DNA of 64,000 bases from Unio delphinus (lineage: Eukaryota > Mollusca > Bivalvia > Unionida > Unionidae). The translations under genes were made by a program, and so were the position numbers. This document shows positions 45,381 to 57,675 of this stretch, in pieces. The DNA lies in the NCBI GenBank assembly GCA_029339505.1, contig JAQISU010000155.1:20526001-20590000 (forward strand), in the 5' to 3' direction. Position 1 is the stretch's first letter; each line of letters opens with the position of its first letter. The notes under the pieces are model-generated. The model was not told where the DNA came from. It saw only the letters and a list, made by a program, of their open reading frames with translations, and made no database searches.

Positions 45381-46132
45381 TAAGATCAGCACTTTATATA
45401 TTCAGCTGCTGCAATTATATTTGCCTGGCTAACCTAAAAAATGACCAGTGAGTGAATAGTATTGTAAAATGGAGTCAACCCCTGTACTTATGTTTGCCTA
45501 ATTAAATAGAGTAGTTTCCCTTTATGACAAGCATTTTCAGATGGTCCAGAATGAGTGGTCAAACAACTAATGTATATCACACACATAGTATGCTATGTGA
45601 AAACATCTTCCGGATCACGTGGAAAAGTTGAAATGCGAAAAGGAAAGAATGAAGATTCAAATTTTCTGATTGTTACTTCAGATGTTTGAGCACAGTAATC
45701 AGTGAATATCATTATTCTTATATCATAAGCTTCTATGTACATCATTTACACAAATTCATATCTCCAACGTTTTTTTAACACGAATACAAATGCAGGCCGA
45801 TTAGTTCCCAAATTGTTTGAGTTCAATATAGGAACTCGGAAAAGCTCTAAGTATCAGTGAAGTTAGGTAGGTAGGTAGAAATACATAATGATACAAACCG
45901 CAATACAATTACTAACGGTTAAGTGTCTTGCGTTACTATAACTGGTTATGCTAAGTATGGGGATTTAAGCACGAGTTCATATTATCCTCACAGTTTTATG
46001 ACTATGAACCTTTGCTTAAGTGATAGGGCCATCAGAATGCTGAAGATAATGGCATCAAATTGGACACGTCAAGCCATCTAATCGGAAGAGACTTAATAGC
46101 AGTTTTGAATAAAAATTATGTTTAAAATTTAC
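45381..46132. other. Non-coding stretch right of the provirus
   Basis: No gene or element recognised. It contains a short (GTAG)n run near 45866. Further 3' exons of the cysteine-rich gene (minus strand) might lie here but none is visible. Confidence 0.45.
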
Positions 46133-46258
46133 CGTTCTGTGGACTGTTTGTGTCAGGGTCACAGGTGCACATGTACTGGTGACATGCAAGATGGCTTCCA
46201 CGGCACAACTCATGAGTACAATCCTGGGGCCTGGTACAAGACTCCCCACGACTTAGGC
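46133..46258 (-). CDS. Secreted cysteine-rich peptide gene, copy A: cysteine exon
   Basis: A 126-base exon with acceptor aattag and donor gtaaat, phase 1 at both ends. Translation contains six cysteines with pattern C-x5-C-x4-C-x6-C-x4-C-x-C, e.g. R-G-E-S-C, C-T-H-E-L-C-R-G-S-H-L-A-C-H and C-T-C-D-P-D-T-N. It is 61 percent or so alike, by eye, to the exon at 56962-57087, which has the same length and phases. The phase matches the signal-peptide exon at 47100. A secreted disulfide-rich peptide is likely (inference); family not recognised and no function claimed. Confidence 0.6.
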
Positions 46259-47099
46259 CTAATTAATACATGTGAAAGATTAATTTATTACTTCGATGAC
46301 AGAAGCATTATTCAGACTTTTGAATGCATGTGTATTCCGTTTTTTGACAGTATTTGTTCGTAATAAATCTTTTACCAGTAATTCCATTGTATTATATTAA
46401 AAGAACTTGCTGGATCGCATTAAATGATTCTCTATCATTTTGCAGTTTAATATGTTAAAGCAATATGTTACTTTAAGCAGTTTCCAAACTTGTAATCATA
46501 CTTGTTATGTTATAAATATACTACATTTTATGCTATAGAATGTATTTCAGGAAGACATATGTTTACTTTATGACACACAATAAATAGAAAAAGAAACATA
46601 TGTAAAACTCTCATAGTTTTGCTGGGTTTAACGACATTTTACAACACATGGTACCATATTGTTGGCAGCCAGTGTATTCATTGGAGGAAGAATTCGAGCA
46701 GATAGCAGGAAGAACGACATACACACGGTAAGCTTCAGGCAAGCTTTCCCACAAAACCACGTTGGTCGAACCGAGATTCTCAGTAGGACAGGGTCAGATC
46801 TGTGGGAGATTTGTAAAGTCGAGTGCATTCGGCCACTCGACTTTCATGCTCCAGTAAATCACTTACATAATTGATATTATCGATAACAATTGTATCATCA
46901 GAGAATTACGAAAATTACTATTTCTAGCGATTTGAAATCCTTACGCCTAAAGGACACAAAGACTGGATGGATTAACAAACTTATACTAAGATAGATAAAC
47001 ATGCAATTGCAAGATATGGAAATCAAACAACTACTTACTTCAAATAAGAGGTTGGAAAATAATACTGTATTAATAATACTGTATTAAGCTCAAACTTAC

Positions 47100-47142
47100 C
47101 GATAAGTGCAATAATTGAGATTAAAACCGAAATTCTCTTCAT
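47100..47142 (-). CDS. Secreted cysteine-rich peptide gene, copy A: signal-peptide exon
   Basis: ATG at 47142 followed by K-R-I-S-V-L-I-S-I-I-A-L-I, a short basic-plus-hydrophobic signal-peptide core, then G and a clean donor gtaag (phase 1), matching the cysteine exon. A candidate middle exon around 46625-46790, with a C-C pair on the minus strand, has no clean borders. The homologous exon of copy B is at 57633-57675. Confidence 0.55.
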
Positions 47143-47432
47143 GGTCAGATTATTATTTATCCCGTTCTATAATATATGAAGAATATATGATGTGCCCTGT
47201 AACCAAATTCTCACGAATAGGCTTGTATCTGTTACATGTACTGCGTCTTATCTCGACACGATTTGTTATATATAGATATTAAAATCGTGACATCCCAGCA
47301 ACGTAATTAAATGGTTTGCTTTTAAATATCTTAAATGGAGGCTTTAGTTAAATAAGCATTTAATTTCGATGGCACCAAATTCGCCTGTGTAAGAAGGTTA
47401 GAACTTGTGTTACAGGACGTGACGTCGCATGC

Positions 47433-47595
<163 letters not shown>

Positions 47596-47599
47596 CACC

Positions 47600-50500
47600 T
47601 ATGTTATATTATTAGATTCGTGCAGATTGTGTTAATTTGTCCAATATTTGGATCTTATTAACACGCGTATTTATCATAGTTCTTTTTTCATTTGAGTCAT
47701 TCATCAATAAACATGGTATCGCCATCCGAAATCCAATCCTATTATGTTTCTGCACTTGATTCCATATCTCTTGGTAAATTGCCCCCTATAACTCATAACC
47801 TTTGTTTTGTATATGTTATCTATAGGTTACTATTCAGTACAATAATCTTTAAAATAATTTAGCTCGGCCAGAGCGTCGTCCGGTGAACCGGAAAAGATAT
47901 TAATATAATCTGATCATTGAAAAATGAAAAGGTGTACCTTGCCAATATCTGTATATTCAAGACCATGTATAGCAAACTCAAAATCATTTAGAAATAATGA
48001 AAACTGAAACGGTGATAAACATTCACCTTTTAGGACACCAAGAATCAAGATTACAAGAGAATTCATCACCTAATAGGGTATATTCTCATTTTTAACAATG
48101 GAACTTAATTTTGACCTTTACCTATATTCTGATATTTTTTTGATATAATCAGTATGATCAATACAAATACTTATTCATTATCTTAACACCTTGCAAGATG
48201 AATCAGTATTTTAGCTGTGTTCCTTTTTAAATGATTTAATTTATTTTCTTACATTACTCATTGTAACTACAAAATTCTCATTGATTTAGAACTTAATCAT
48301 TATTGTGGAATTATCGTCAATTCATTAAACAACATTTTGGAGTATATTATTGTGATAGATCCAGTATGTAGACACATTATTATCACATTCTATACCATTG
48401 GCACATCAACTCTTTCAATACTGTAATTCACTCGTAAAACTACGTGTATTTATTTGGAATTCACTATGCTTTTGGACTTGTGATTTCATTTTTAGGACTA
48501 TTTGGGATTTAATTTACAGCAATGTAAGTTCTTTTCAAAGTTTCACTTTGTTTCCGAGGTAAATATAATGGTTGTTGTATTTTGCTCAACTCGTTGGCGT
48601 TTGTTTTTCTTTCTTTGCTTAAGACCGTAGAGTCTTAATACTGCTACAGAGTAAGAAGAGTTGTGTTGTTATTGCAATTCACCAACTAAACACCCGAATG
48701 TGTTTTCCTGACTCAATGAGTGTTGGGTTTTTTTCCCATTCCGTCCAATATTTTAGTTTAATATGCCATTCCATACCATGCATCTTTCCTTACTTTTCTT
48801 AACAAATTTCTGAAAAAACACAATACATATGATGCCACTTTTCTGATGCTGGTATTTCATAAACTCAATATGGGTTCGGTTACATGTGGTGTGCTGAGCA
48901 TTAGACAATGCAAGGGTCCTGTTTTGGCCCCATACTGTTGGAACATCACCTGTTAAGGATAAAATATAAAATAACCTCTGTCATTAATATTCTGGATATG
49001 GAAATTACAGTATTAACTAAATCATCTCCTTAGATAAAATGTACATCTCGTTATAAAAAATGTTCATCTCTTTAGATATAATGTACATCTCCTTAGATAC
49101 ATCGGTTTTCCGATGTCGTCACACAACTACCCAGAATCCCGCAGTCAGCCACACATATCAAGTTCTGTGCTTTAGCGGCATGCAAGTTTTGTGAAGGGGC
49201 AAATTTCAGGCGATCTATTAATAAAAAATAGGTGAGGCCAGAGAACCATTAGTTAGATTTATTTAGACACGCCGTGTCAAAGAGGGTTCTGTCTAGTATA
49301 GTGATGTATTCATTTAGAGTGGGACCATTGTTACTAATTAGAACCTTTGTTTATTCACCAATCAGAATGACTGCTAGAGACATTTTAAAGTTTCATTTTC
49401 ACGAAAGGTGTCAGACTTGAGAAGACGCAGAGATTCGGTTACTTAAAAACGAGCAGGTCAGGCTGAACAGACGTAAGCGACTCGGGGAGAAAATCGTGGG
49501 AAAAGACATTTGATTCTGATTGGTCACGGTTAAATAAGGGGTGTATTTTCATACGAAATTTCGTAGGATATAATGTCGGTTTTTTAAATCTGTAGTTAGT
49601 CTAAATTTTTCTGTAAGAGAAAAACAAGAAATCACTAAGATTCCGGATGTTATTTGAGAGAAAAACATTCGTTAAGGAATCGTAGTCCAGAAAACCTCCA
49701 AAACTAGGGGTTGAGCGACACAACAACACCAATGTATAGTGTCACAATTCCATGTAATTTGTTGATACAATTTATATGTTTGCTTAATTTACAGGTTTTG
49801 CATGATTTCATTTGATACATTTGTATAATGATGTGCTTTTGAATTATGAATCGGAAGATCTTGCATGATTTCTTTTGATACATTTGTATAATAATGTGCT
49901 TTTGAATTATGAATCGGAAGTCTTACATTAATTCTTAGTTAAGAATGACTAGTGTTAATTTATGTCGTAAAACACTATGCTGAGTTATGAGTAGGAAGTG
50001 TTACGTTCATTCTTGAATTTATCATCTTGCTTGCATAATGATTAGGTTCTAAGAATTTGATGCCTTACATTAGTTAATGATTTACGAGAATACATGTAAA
50101 TTCACCGAACTTAGATTTCATAGATCATTTAGCGACAGTGTATTCAATTTATTTCCTGTGTAAATTAAGGCGGGCCAGAATTCTAAGCCTCGATGTATAG
50201 TGCGTTAATGTATAAGGTCAAGGTGTAAAGAATTAGCAATTGGTTTAACTACGGTCATTTGATGACATGTGTAGTTAATTACTAGCCGTAAAGTATGTTT
50301 ACCACTGATAGAAATATCTGATTTTCGAACCAGGAATAATGAAAATTTTCATCTGTAACAATTGTAACTAGAGATTTAGGGTTGTTTTAATTTCTTTTAA
50401 AAGGGAGAAAATAGCATTTTGGAACATCTTAAAGTTACGTAAATTGAGACGTACACTTTGGAAAAGAAATTGGAAAATGGGAATTGCAATGAGCGCATGA

Positions 50501-51100
50501 TACAGTGGAAAAATCCTGAAAAATCTACGTGTGCAGATTATCCAGAGACGGATAAGAAAGTGTCTTCTAGAACCAACGTTGAACGAAACAGTGAACGGGG
50601 ACCGAGGACTAGCAGGTTATGAAAATCGAACAAGGCATTGACTTCGATTGTACCACTCTATCCTTTGATGATTTAAAGCTATCAGTAAGAGATCGGCTAA
50701 TTTATTTAAATTTATTTCGAATTTTATTGTAATTTGGTGAAAGTTTTATTTCTAAAGTCGTGTATATTCCTAATGAAATGAAGTTTCATAATTGAGTATG
50801 TACTTGATTAAATTGTTTGTTTATCTTTACGGGAGTTTGTAGTTGTTTTTTCAATATACCTGCTCAGTTTACTCTATCTATTCTCATACTCGAACCGTGC
50901 AATTATATCGAGGGCGGTCATCTCTTAGATAACGAGTACCAGAAGGGAGTGGGTTATAGTATTTATTATTATATATAATACAACACCCCTTGACAAAGTG
51001 GGACTTAACACTTACCCGTTGACAAGTGGGCTCGTACAACTATATACTATACTCTATAATCACCACCACCCTGACAAGCTTGTAGCTTGATTGTAGCCCT
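47600..51100. other. Non-coding stretch with a 63-bp tandem duplication
   Basis: No gene recognised in 3.5 kb. At 49798-49920 a unit of about 63 bases (TTGCATGATTTC...GAATCGGAAG) occurs twice in tandem with few changes. The GC-richer parts near 49100-49700 and 50880-51110 might be LTR or other repeat sequence but show no coding evidence. Confidence 0.45.
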
Positions 51101-51119
51101 CTACTATATTTTATGACTC

Positions 51120-52115
51120 TGCATTGACCAAGGGTCTGAAATATGATTTTCCCACCAACTCTGGTAAAATTACTGACCGAAAAATGCCTTAGATTTTTCC
51201 ACGATTATCTGACAGAACTATGCATCAAATGAAATTCATAGTAGAAAAGTGTCAATATGTCCATACCATAAAATCGCAATATTCCTGTTCACAAAGAAGC
51301 GATTGATACTGAATCTGGTAATAGCATGCATGTGTTTATTTTAAGTTTAAGTTGTCCATATACGGTCTCTAAACTACTAACAAAATCTGAAACATGAGAA
51401 TCTTTTGAACAAAATGGACACTTAATCTCTACTAACATTTCACCACAGCAATCACGTGATGCTACACCATCCAGTGTGGCTCCCATAAATTGATAAGAGG
51501 GATTAATGACGAGTCCACTCTCACGCAAACTAAAATTCTAATGGTTGTTACTCGTAGTTTGAATGTACACGCTTTGTGTAGTCTTTTCATGGTTACATCC
51601 CCAATCTGTCTGTTCTGAAGTGAATCCTTTCGCAGACGGGAAACAAATCTACCTAATCAGACTTTGTGATGGATTGTTGTAAGGCATACAGATTTGATTC
51701 TTTAAGCTATCACCCTACCAGCCCTGAAGTTGAACCACTGTTTATTACTACTTTAACCTCTGGTGTCCTTCTCACAATTGATAAATTCTTCTGGTGTTAC
51801 ACATAAACTCTGAAGTACCTCTTCGCAGCACTGATAATGTTCAGTTAGGACTGTGGGATATTTTTTACCCAAGGGTTTTGGTCTATACTTGTGTGCATAC
51901 CCTGGTACGAGAGGTAAAAATACAGGCATTTTACCTGTCAAATCAAGTGAGGCAAATAATTCAGACAATTCTTCACTGGTTGGTTCTTTTACTATGGGTA
52001 ACTTTTCTTCTTAATCAAAGGCATTGCCTCAATCCCAGACACTGCTTTGCCTAGTAGCTTTTTCTTTGTTCGATTTGAAGTGACGTCAACATCGTTGATG
52101 GTCTTGAATTGAACC
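51120..52115 (-). pseudogene. YqaJ-like nuclease, main exon, broken
   Basis: Minus strand from an acceptor cttcag at about 52115. It reads K-K-K-L-L-G-K-A-V-S-G-I-E-A-M-P-L-I, then after a one-base frame change near 52005 P-T-S-E-E-L-S-E-L-F, P-L-V-P-G-Y, T-R-G, a region with W-F-N-F-R-A-G-R-V, W-G-C-N-H-E-K in shifted frames, and the nuclease signature E-S-G-L-V-I-N-P-S-Y-Q-F-M-G-A-T-L-D-G-V followed by E-I-K-C-P-F. The Asp of x-x-D-G and the E-x-K are the metal-binding residues of the lambda-exonuclease/YqaJ fold. Several stops and frameshifts between 51530 and 51750. In animals such SWIM-YqaJ genes are multicopy and probably derive from mobile DNA. Confidence 0.75.
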
Positions 52116-52499
52116 TGAAGACAAATTAAAACATATGGATGTAAATTTAAGACACATTTAAATTCAAAGATGAGAATTAAACAATTGTCATTTCAAATTA
52201 ATTGTATTATATACCGTCATTGTTCAGTCCTCATACTGAATATTATTTTTTCCGAATCTGTGTAAAAATGTTGCTAACCGATTGTTTACTTTCTCAGTAT
52301 AAGCATTTGATTATACTTTATTTTTAATTATTATTGTTAGGAACAAACGTGTCTTATGAATATAAATGTAAGTTTGGAAAGCTTGAACATGATTATCAAT
52401 CTTTCAAGTTCATGCCAAGTTGGTGTTTGAACCATTTACTGAGTTTTGGGGGAAACTTAATTGACATAACAATATTAAGTTGCTTTTCTTCAATTTTTA

Positions 52500-52990
52500 G
52501 CGTTCACAAGTACTGACCTTCTTCACAGGAGAGGGCAACCAGTAAGATTTTCTTCTGTTACTGCCTTAGAATTTCGTAGTTTCCAGCAGTCCCCACTGAA
52601 AACAGAACTACCACGATACGAGAGTAGACTTCTGCTACACCTGCCATACATGTTCAACGGCAGAAATAATTTTTCCATTCTTTTCGCAAATTACCCAGGG
52701 TTGTAAACATGTGTCATTCATCCTCTGCGAGTGTTTTTACCTTTCCTGTCATAACACATCTGCCGTTGATAGTGACTTGTCCGATATCCATAATCCAGCC
52801 ACAAACAAAATAATAAAATGCTCCCAAAGATTTATAAGCTCTAAGTTCTTGTAAAGTGTAGGCACTCTGCGTATATACTAAATAGTTTACAATGTCGGGA
52901 TGTGACCTCCGGCTATGATGCTAAATCTTTACTCCATTCGCTTTTCGCCATCTCGTACGGGTCCATGTCATCAAATATTTAATTTTCTTC
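52500..52990 (-). pseudogene. SWIM-domain exon(s) of the YqaJ gene, broken
   Basis: Minus strand from about 52966: M-D-P-Y-E-M-A-K-S-E-W-S, a stop and frameshift, then a clean run P-D-I-V-N-Y-L-V-Y-T-Q-S-A-Y-T, L-R-A-Y-K-S-L-G-A, F-V-C-G-W-I ending with a donor AAG|gtaaaa at 52741. Further on, Q-P-W-V-I-C-E-K-N-G-K-I-I-S-A-V is followed in another frame by T-C-M-A-G-V-A-E-V-Y-S-R, a decayed SWIM zinc finger: the third Cys has become Tyr and the His Arg. Order and spacing fit one gene with the YqaJ exon downstream. Dead. Confidence 0.7.
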
Positions 52991-55900
52991 ATATATCTGG
53001 CCTTAGAAACTTTATCCAACGTATCTCGATACATTTTTTCTTAACCATGTGCTAGAAATCGGAAATGAAAGTCATTTACCATAATAAAATATTTACTTTT
53101 CCTGCCTAAATTTTACTGATTCTGCTAAATTCAAACACTAAGATTCTAAGATTTAGTATGTGTGATGATTTGTATATGAAAAGATGGCAATAAATCTAGG
53201 TATAATGTATATGAGATGACGAAATTAATATTAGGTACAATTTTGGCTCGGGATTGTAAAAATCTCTGCATAAGGAATATTGCTTGAAAACAATATTTTG
53301 ATGCAGGCCACTGACGTGTCAAGTATACTGAAAAACAATATTATGTCAATTAAATGTATAAAGTTGTTTTGAAACAGTCTTTTCTAGAGTATGTAATAAA
53401 ACTACTTAGTTAAATTTCCAAAGTAAATTCTACCTCTGAAAAATTGTTAGTTATCAACATTTTACCAACATATCTGAATGTAATTTTTTTTCATGAAACC
53501 CAAATTATCCATTTATGAGCTGAGACAGCCATAACACAGGAACCATAACACAGGAACCATGTGCAGCCCAAAATATGTTTTATTTATTATGCCTCGTCAG
53601 TTGAAAGTTCTTGATGGGTATTCAGTAGACACAGTAAGGAAACCAATTAACCATTGGAAGCAATGCTGTCTCGCGACTACTTCTTTACCGGTATCATAGG
53701 TAACCGGCAGCAATTTTCACCGCCCCAACGAATTAGTGGCAACGGGTTATCCGCTGGCAAAATCGCTAATAGTTTTCGAGCCCTGGCTGTGCCGCGCATT
53801 ATAATTATTGCATAACGCTTCCTTACAAATAGAAACACACTGCCTTTTATAGAGAAAAACGAAAACGTTTTGCAAACATTAGCTTTAACATTGTACGATT
53901 TAAACAGCTTATCCATGACTGATATTTCTCTATACGTCCTTTATCTGTTAATGACGCTGCAAAAAATAGCATTAATTTATTCTGAACGTCTGCTTGTCTG
54001 CTTTCCACTGTTAAGGATATTAGGCTTTGACATCCCGTCTACAGACACATGAAGGTAGTCACGGTATGAATCCTTACAGTTCTTTTATAAAGTGGTGTTC
54101 CTCTTTAAATTACTATAATATTATGAATTTCGTACCAAATGTTTAACATAACTTTTTGTAGCTTTATTCCGGCCTTTGCTGCAAAGCACTGCTAAAGGAG
54201 GATAGGATTCGCTATCATTCGTTTTTCATTGTTTATCAGCCTGTATGGATGTGTGTGTGTGTTCTTATGTTTGTATTAATATGTGGGTATGAGGGTGAGC
54301 CCAAGTTCTTGGTTGGATGGATGGATTTTTTTTACAGAGAGAGATAAAGAGATATATGCCTAGTTTTAAACGACTAGCTATTAATTAAAATTTCAAATAT
54401 ATATTCTCTTTTGCTGAAACATATTACGAACTGTCGACTAAGCGATTCAAACTTAATCGTTGGGTTTTACAGATCCGCCTGCAAAACAATTCAAGACACA
54501 TTTCGTACTCCAATCTATGGATCTGCTCTCCTAATCTTAACAAAATCTGGACCCAACCCTACTGTTTTCGAAGTACTTTCCCCTCACCTACAAACTTTGG
54601 GTAGGTGCTGTTTGGGTCTTTCTAGAGGTGGATAGGCTGTTGCGAAGGGTGTGTGTGTGAATGCAATTATAAGAGCCAAATTAGTTTTCTAAGTAAATTT
54701 GACTTACAGTTAGCTGTTTCAAATTATGCCCCGCAAAGATTAAAGTTCATGAGCTGTCGGCAACTTGACCTCCTGGTTTCGTTTGATATGGATAAATAAT
54801 ACGATCACGATTTGGTCGTGCTTCTGACCTTTACATATTTAACATTTCGCATCTACACGTTTGACTTTCCCGGTGTCTTTGCAGGATTCACTGGCTAACA
54901 TTAGCCTGGAACGGTATGTCCTTACTCAATAGTATACGGTGGTCTTATTTATGTTAAAATATATCTTGATTTGAAATAACACACCCTTGAAACAGGCCAA
55001 TCAGTCTTACGTCAACAAAGTAATCACTCTCATGAAAAACCTATCTTGATGCAAAGGTTTCCTATACGTAACTCAAGAGACATAACTGCGTATCATTTGT
55101 CAGTTGTAAGGGAAATACTGTAATAAGATTTAAAAAGCAAACCTGAAACAGAAGATATCATTTTTAAAAAACGTAATTAACAATTTTCAAACAAATGTTT
55201 ATATTTCGTCACTACATTGTCTGAAAATTATTTATAAAACGGTTAACTTGGAGAGATCTCATTCTGTAAATCTGTCATGATAAATCCATTTCTTTACATT
55301 TAGTTCATCTCTTACAAATAATAGAGTCCGCCGGAAATTGTTAACAGTATGCATTTGGACAGGAAAGATGGAATTACTCTTTCACTGTAATATTGACTTC
55401 ACTTCTAAAACATTTGTGGAACCTAGCGTTATTGATGTTATTGATATGTTGTTATTGTTTGTTCATTGTGTTATTCTTATTGATCAGATTTGTTCTTGAT
55501 GATTTAGAGCCTTTTTTCTTTCGTTTTTGTTGTGTTAGGAGAAGCTGCCTTTTTGTGAGAACGCATCGGCTACACATCGTCCAAATTCGTTTATATTTTG
55601 AAAAAGGGGAAGGAGGTAAAGAATTATGTCCTTATTTTATCTTGCTTCTTAACAGCTTTATTCTCAAACTACACTCCGTCGTTGTTGCTGCTGTGGTATT
55701 GTAACAAATAAAACAAAATTAAAATTTACAAATAATGTATTCATCTAAGCCACAAAATTAAACTTTCAAGTGGACCTTGAATATTGTGAATTAAATCCCA
55801 AATAGCCATAAATGTTCTATGGCATCAGCAGATTAGATCGGTCGTCTGCAAGATCTAGAGCGGCAGGACCCACCACAGTTGAGAATAAACGAAGTGAGGA

Positions 55901-56961
55901 GTCTCTATAGGTAATGGAAACACGCACATGTTGCAACTGAACTTCTGAAGTATACGCAATTGTTGTTTGAAGAACAGTATTCGGATAGAATTCGAATATT
56001 CGTCAATGTTAATAAAGCTATAAAATAAAAATAAATTAAACTTGTTTTTTTTTATTCATTTGCAAGACAATCACCCTCCATATTTCTTCTTGCGAAGACC
56101 TATTAATGCACTGTAAACTCATTCGACTAAATGTAATTAGCCAAAAATCATATACCTGCGGGTTATTTTCCCTGTTTATAACCCAGTATAACCAAAACTA
56201 TTCCTATAGATGCTTCCCGATACAGTCACTAATAGACAATATTCTGCAATTTTACCTGGACGATTGACAATCTGGCAGTTTCTCTATATGCGACGAACAA
56301 AACTGATAATTTTGAACAAGCCGAAAATAAAGGACATTAAATTTTAACCACCGCTGCACAACTCAGCATATAAAAATTTAAATCTCGACTATTGACGATG
56401 TAACTTTATTGATAGATAACTTAATTCAACTCGTGAAATTGAAATACTAAACATATGACATTAACATTTCAACTGCAACGTTCTCATTAGACCAACTATT
56501 ATTGTCCTCTACGGCGCCTCATAGCTAACAGTACAGATAAGTTTCAATCCCATTCTGACACGGATTTACAGCTGGTCTAGAATGAGTTTGTGAAACGTAA
56601 CTAAAAGCAAAATCTAGCTCGTCAAAATTCAGTGTATAGGGATCACACATGGTTTGCACTAGACGAGTTTGCTGTGTCATACAAATATCCAAGAGTTCTT
56701 GGGGAAACGTTAAGTCAGAAAGAGCAAAGCCATAAAATCCCAATTCTTTACTGAGTGTTACTGCTAACGATTGGGTACAAACGATCCGTGTGAACTCAAT
56801 ATTCTTAATTCATAAGTTACATGAATTATATTATACATATCTAAAGCAGAGATTTTCAACACAAGACCATGCCCCTCTGTCTCCAAATTGTTTAAACTAA
56901 AACAAAAATTACCTCAAAAATTTTAATGTTTGAATCAGTGTGTGTCCTGTCCTGAACTTAC
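52991..56961. other. Non-coding stretch
   Basis: About 4 kb without a gene I can support. A 15-base tandem repeat (ATAACACAGGAACC twice) is at 53531-53560. A GC-richer block at 53690-53815 stands out but is unidentified. A hydrophobic frame at 55393-55704 has no supporting features. Confidence 0.5.
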
Positions 56962-57087
56962 CATTGTGTGGACTGTTTGTATCAGGATCACAGGTGTACA
57001 TGTGGTTGTGACACGCAATATGGCTACCCTTGCATACCTCGTGATTACACTTTTGGACATCCCTACAGGTCTCCCCACGACATAGCC
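56962..57087 (-). pseudogene. Secreted cysteine-rich peptide gene, copy B: cysteine exon
   Basis: Same length (126 bases), same phases and same borders (attag, gtaag) as the exon at 46133-46258. Cysteine pattern L-C-R-G-E-T-C, C-N-H-E-V-C-K-G-S-H-I-A-C-H and T-C-D-P-D-T-N; relative to copy A it has gained one Cys near the start and lost one (Cys to Tyr) near the end. The exon itself is intact; the gene is called broken because of the donor of its first exon. Confidence 0.55.
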
Positions 57088-57632
57088 CTAATGAAAATGT
57101 GTACATATTTTCAATACTTCGATGACTGAACCTTCTTGCAGTCTTTTATGTATATGTTTTCCATTTTTTAACAGTTATTTTGTTTATTATAAATGTTTTA
57201 CTAGTAATTCCATGGTATGATATTAAAAACACATTCTTGATCTTCTTAGATGTTTCACTACACTTTAAAAATTTAATATTTTCAAACAATGTATTAATTG
57301 TTTTATTAAATAGTCTACATTATGCAAAAGGTACCTCAGCAAGACATGTTTTCTTCACAACACACATTAGGTAAAAGAAACAAATTTATGTAAAGAAACT
57401 GACTTGGTTTTGTTGGAATTACTAAATTTTTCAACACATGATAGGCTATATTTGACACCATGTATATTTGGTGGAGGATTAACCCCAGGAAGAACGACAG
57501 ACACGCGGGAAGCTACAGGTTAGCATTCACACATATACAGAATGATAATCAAATAAATTGATAGAAATGCAAACTACTAATTTATTTCAGAAAAGATGTT
57601 GGAAAATAAAAATGTCTTAAATTCAAACTTAT

Positions 57633-57675
57633 CAATAAATGTAATAATGAAAATTAAAACCAAAATGCCCCTCAT
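57633..57675 (-). pseudogene. Secreted cysteine-rich peptide gene, copy B: signal-peptide exon
   Basis: ATG at 57675 then R-G-I-L-V-L-I-F-I-I-T-F-I, again a signal-peptide core of the same length as in copy A. The donor is ATAAGT instead of GTAAGT, so normal splicing to the cysteine exon should fail. The surrounding 1 kb aligns with 46.1-47.4 kb in direct orientation, showing a segmental duplication. Confidence 0.5.

Noticed and set aside
46133..46258. Calling the cysteine-rich peptide a toxin
   Set aside because: Many secreted disulfide-rich peptides (immune, shell, reproductive) look alike; nothing in the sequence points to toxicity.
55393..55704. Hydrophobic 103-residue frame, possible membrane protein
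   Set aside because: Low-complexity Leu/Val/Phe composition from T-rich DNA, no splice or family support.
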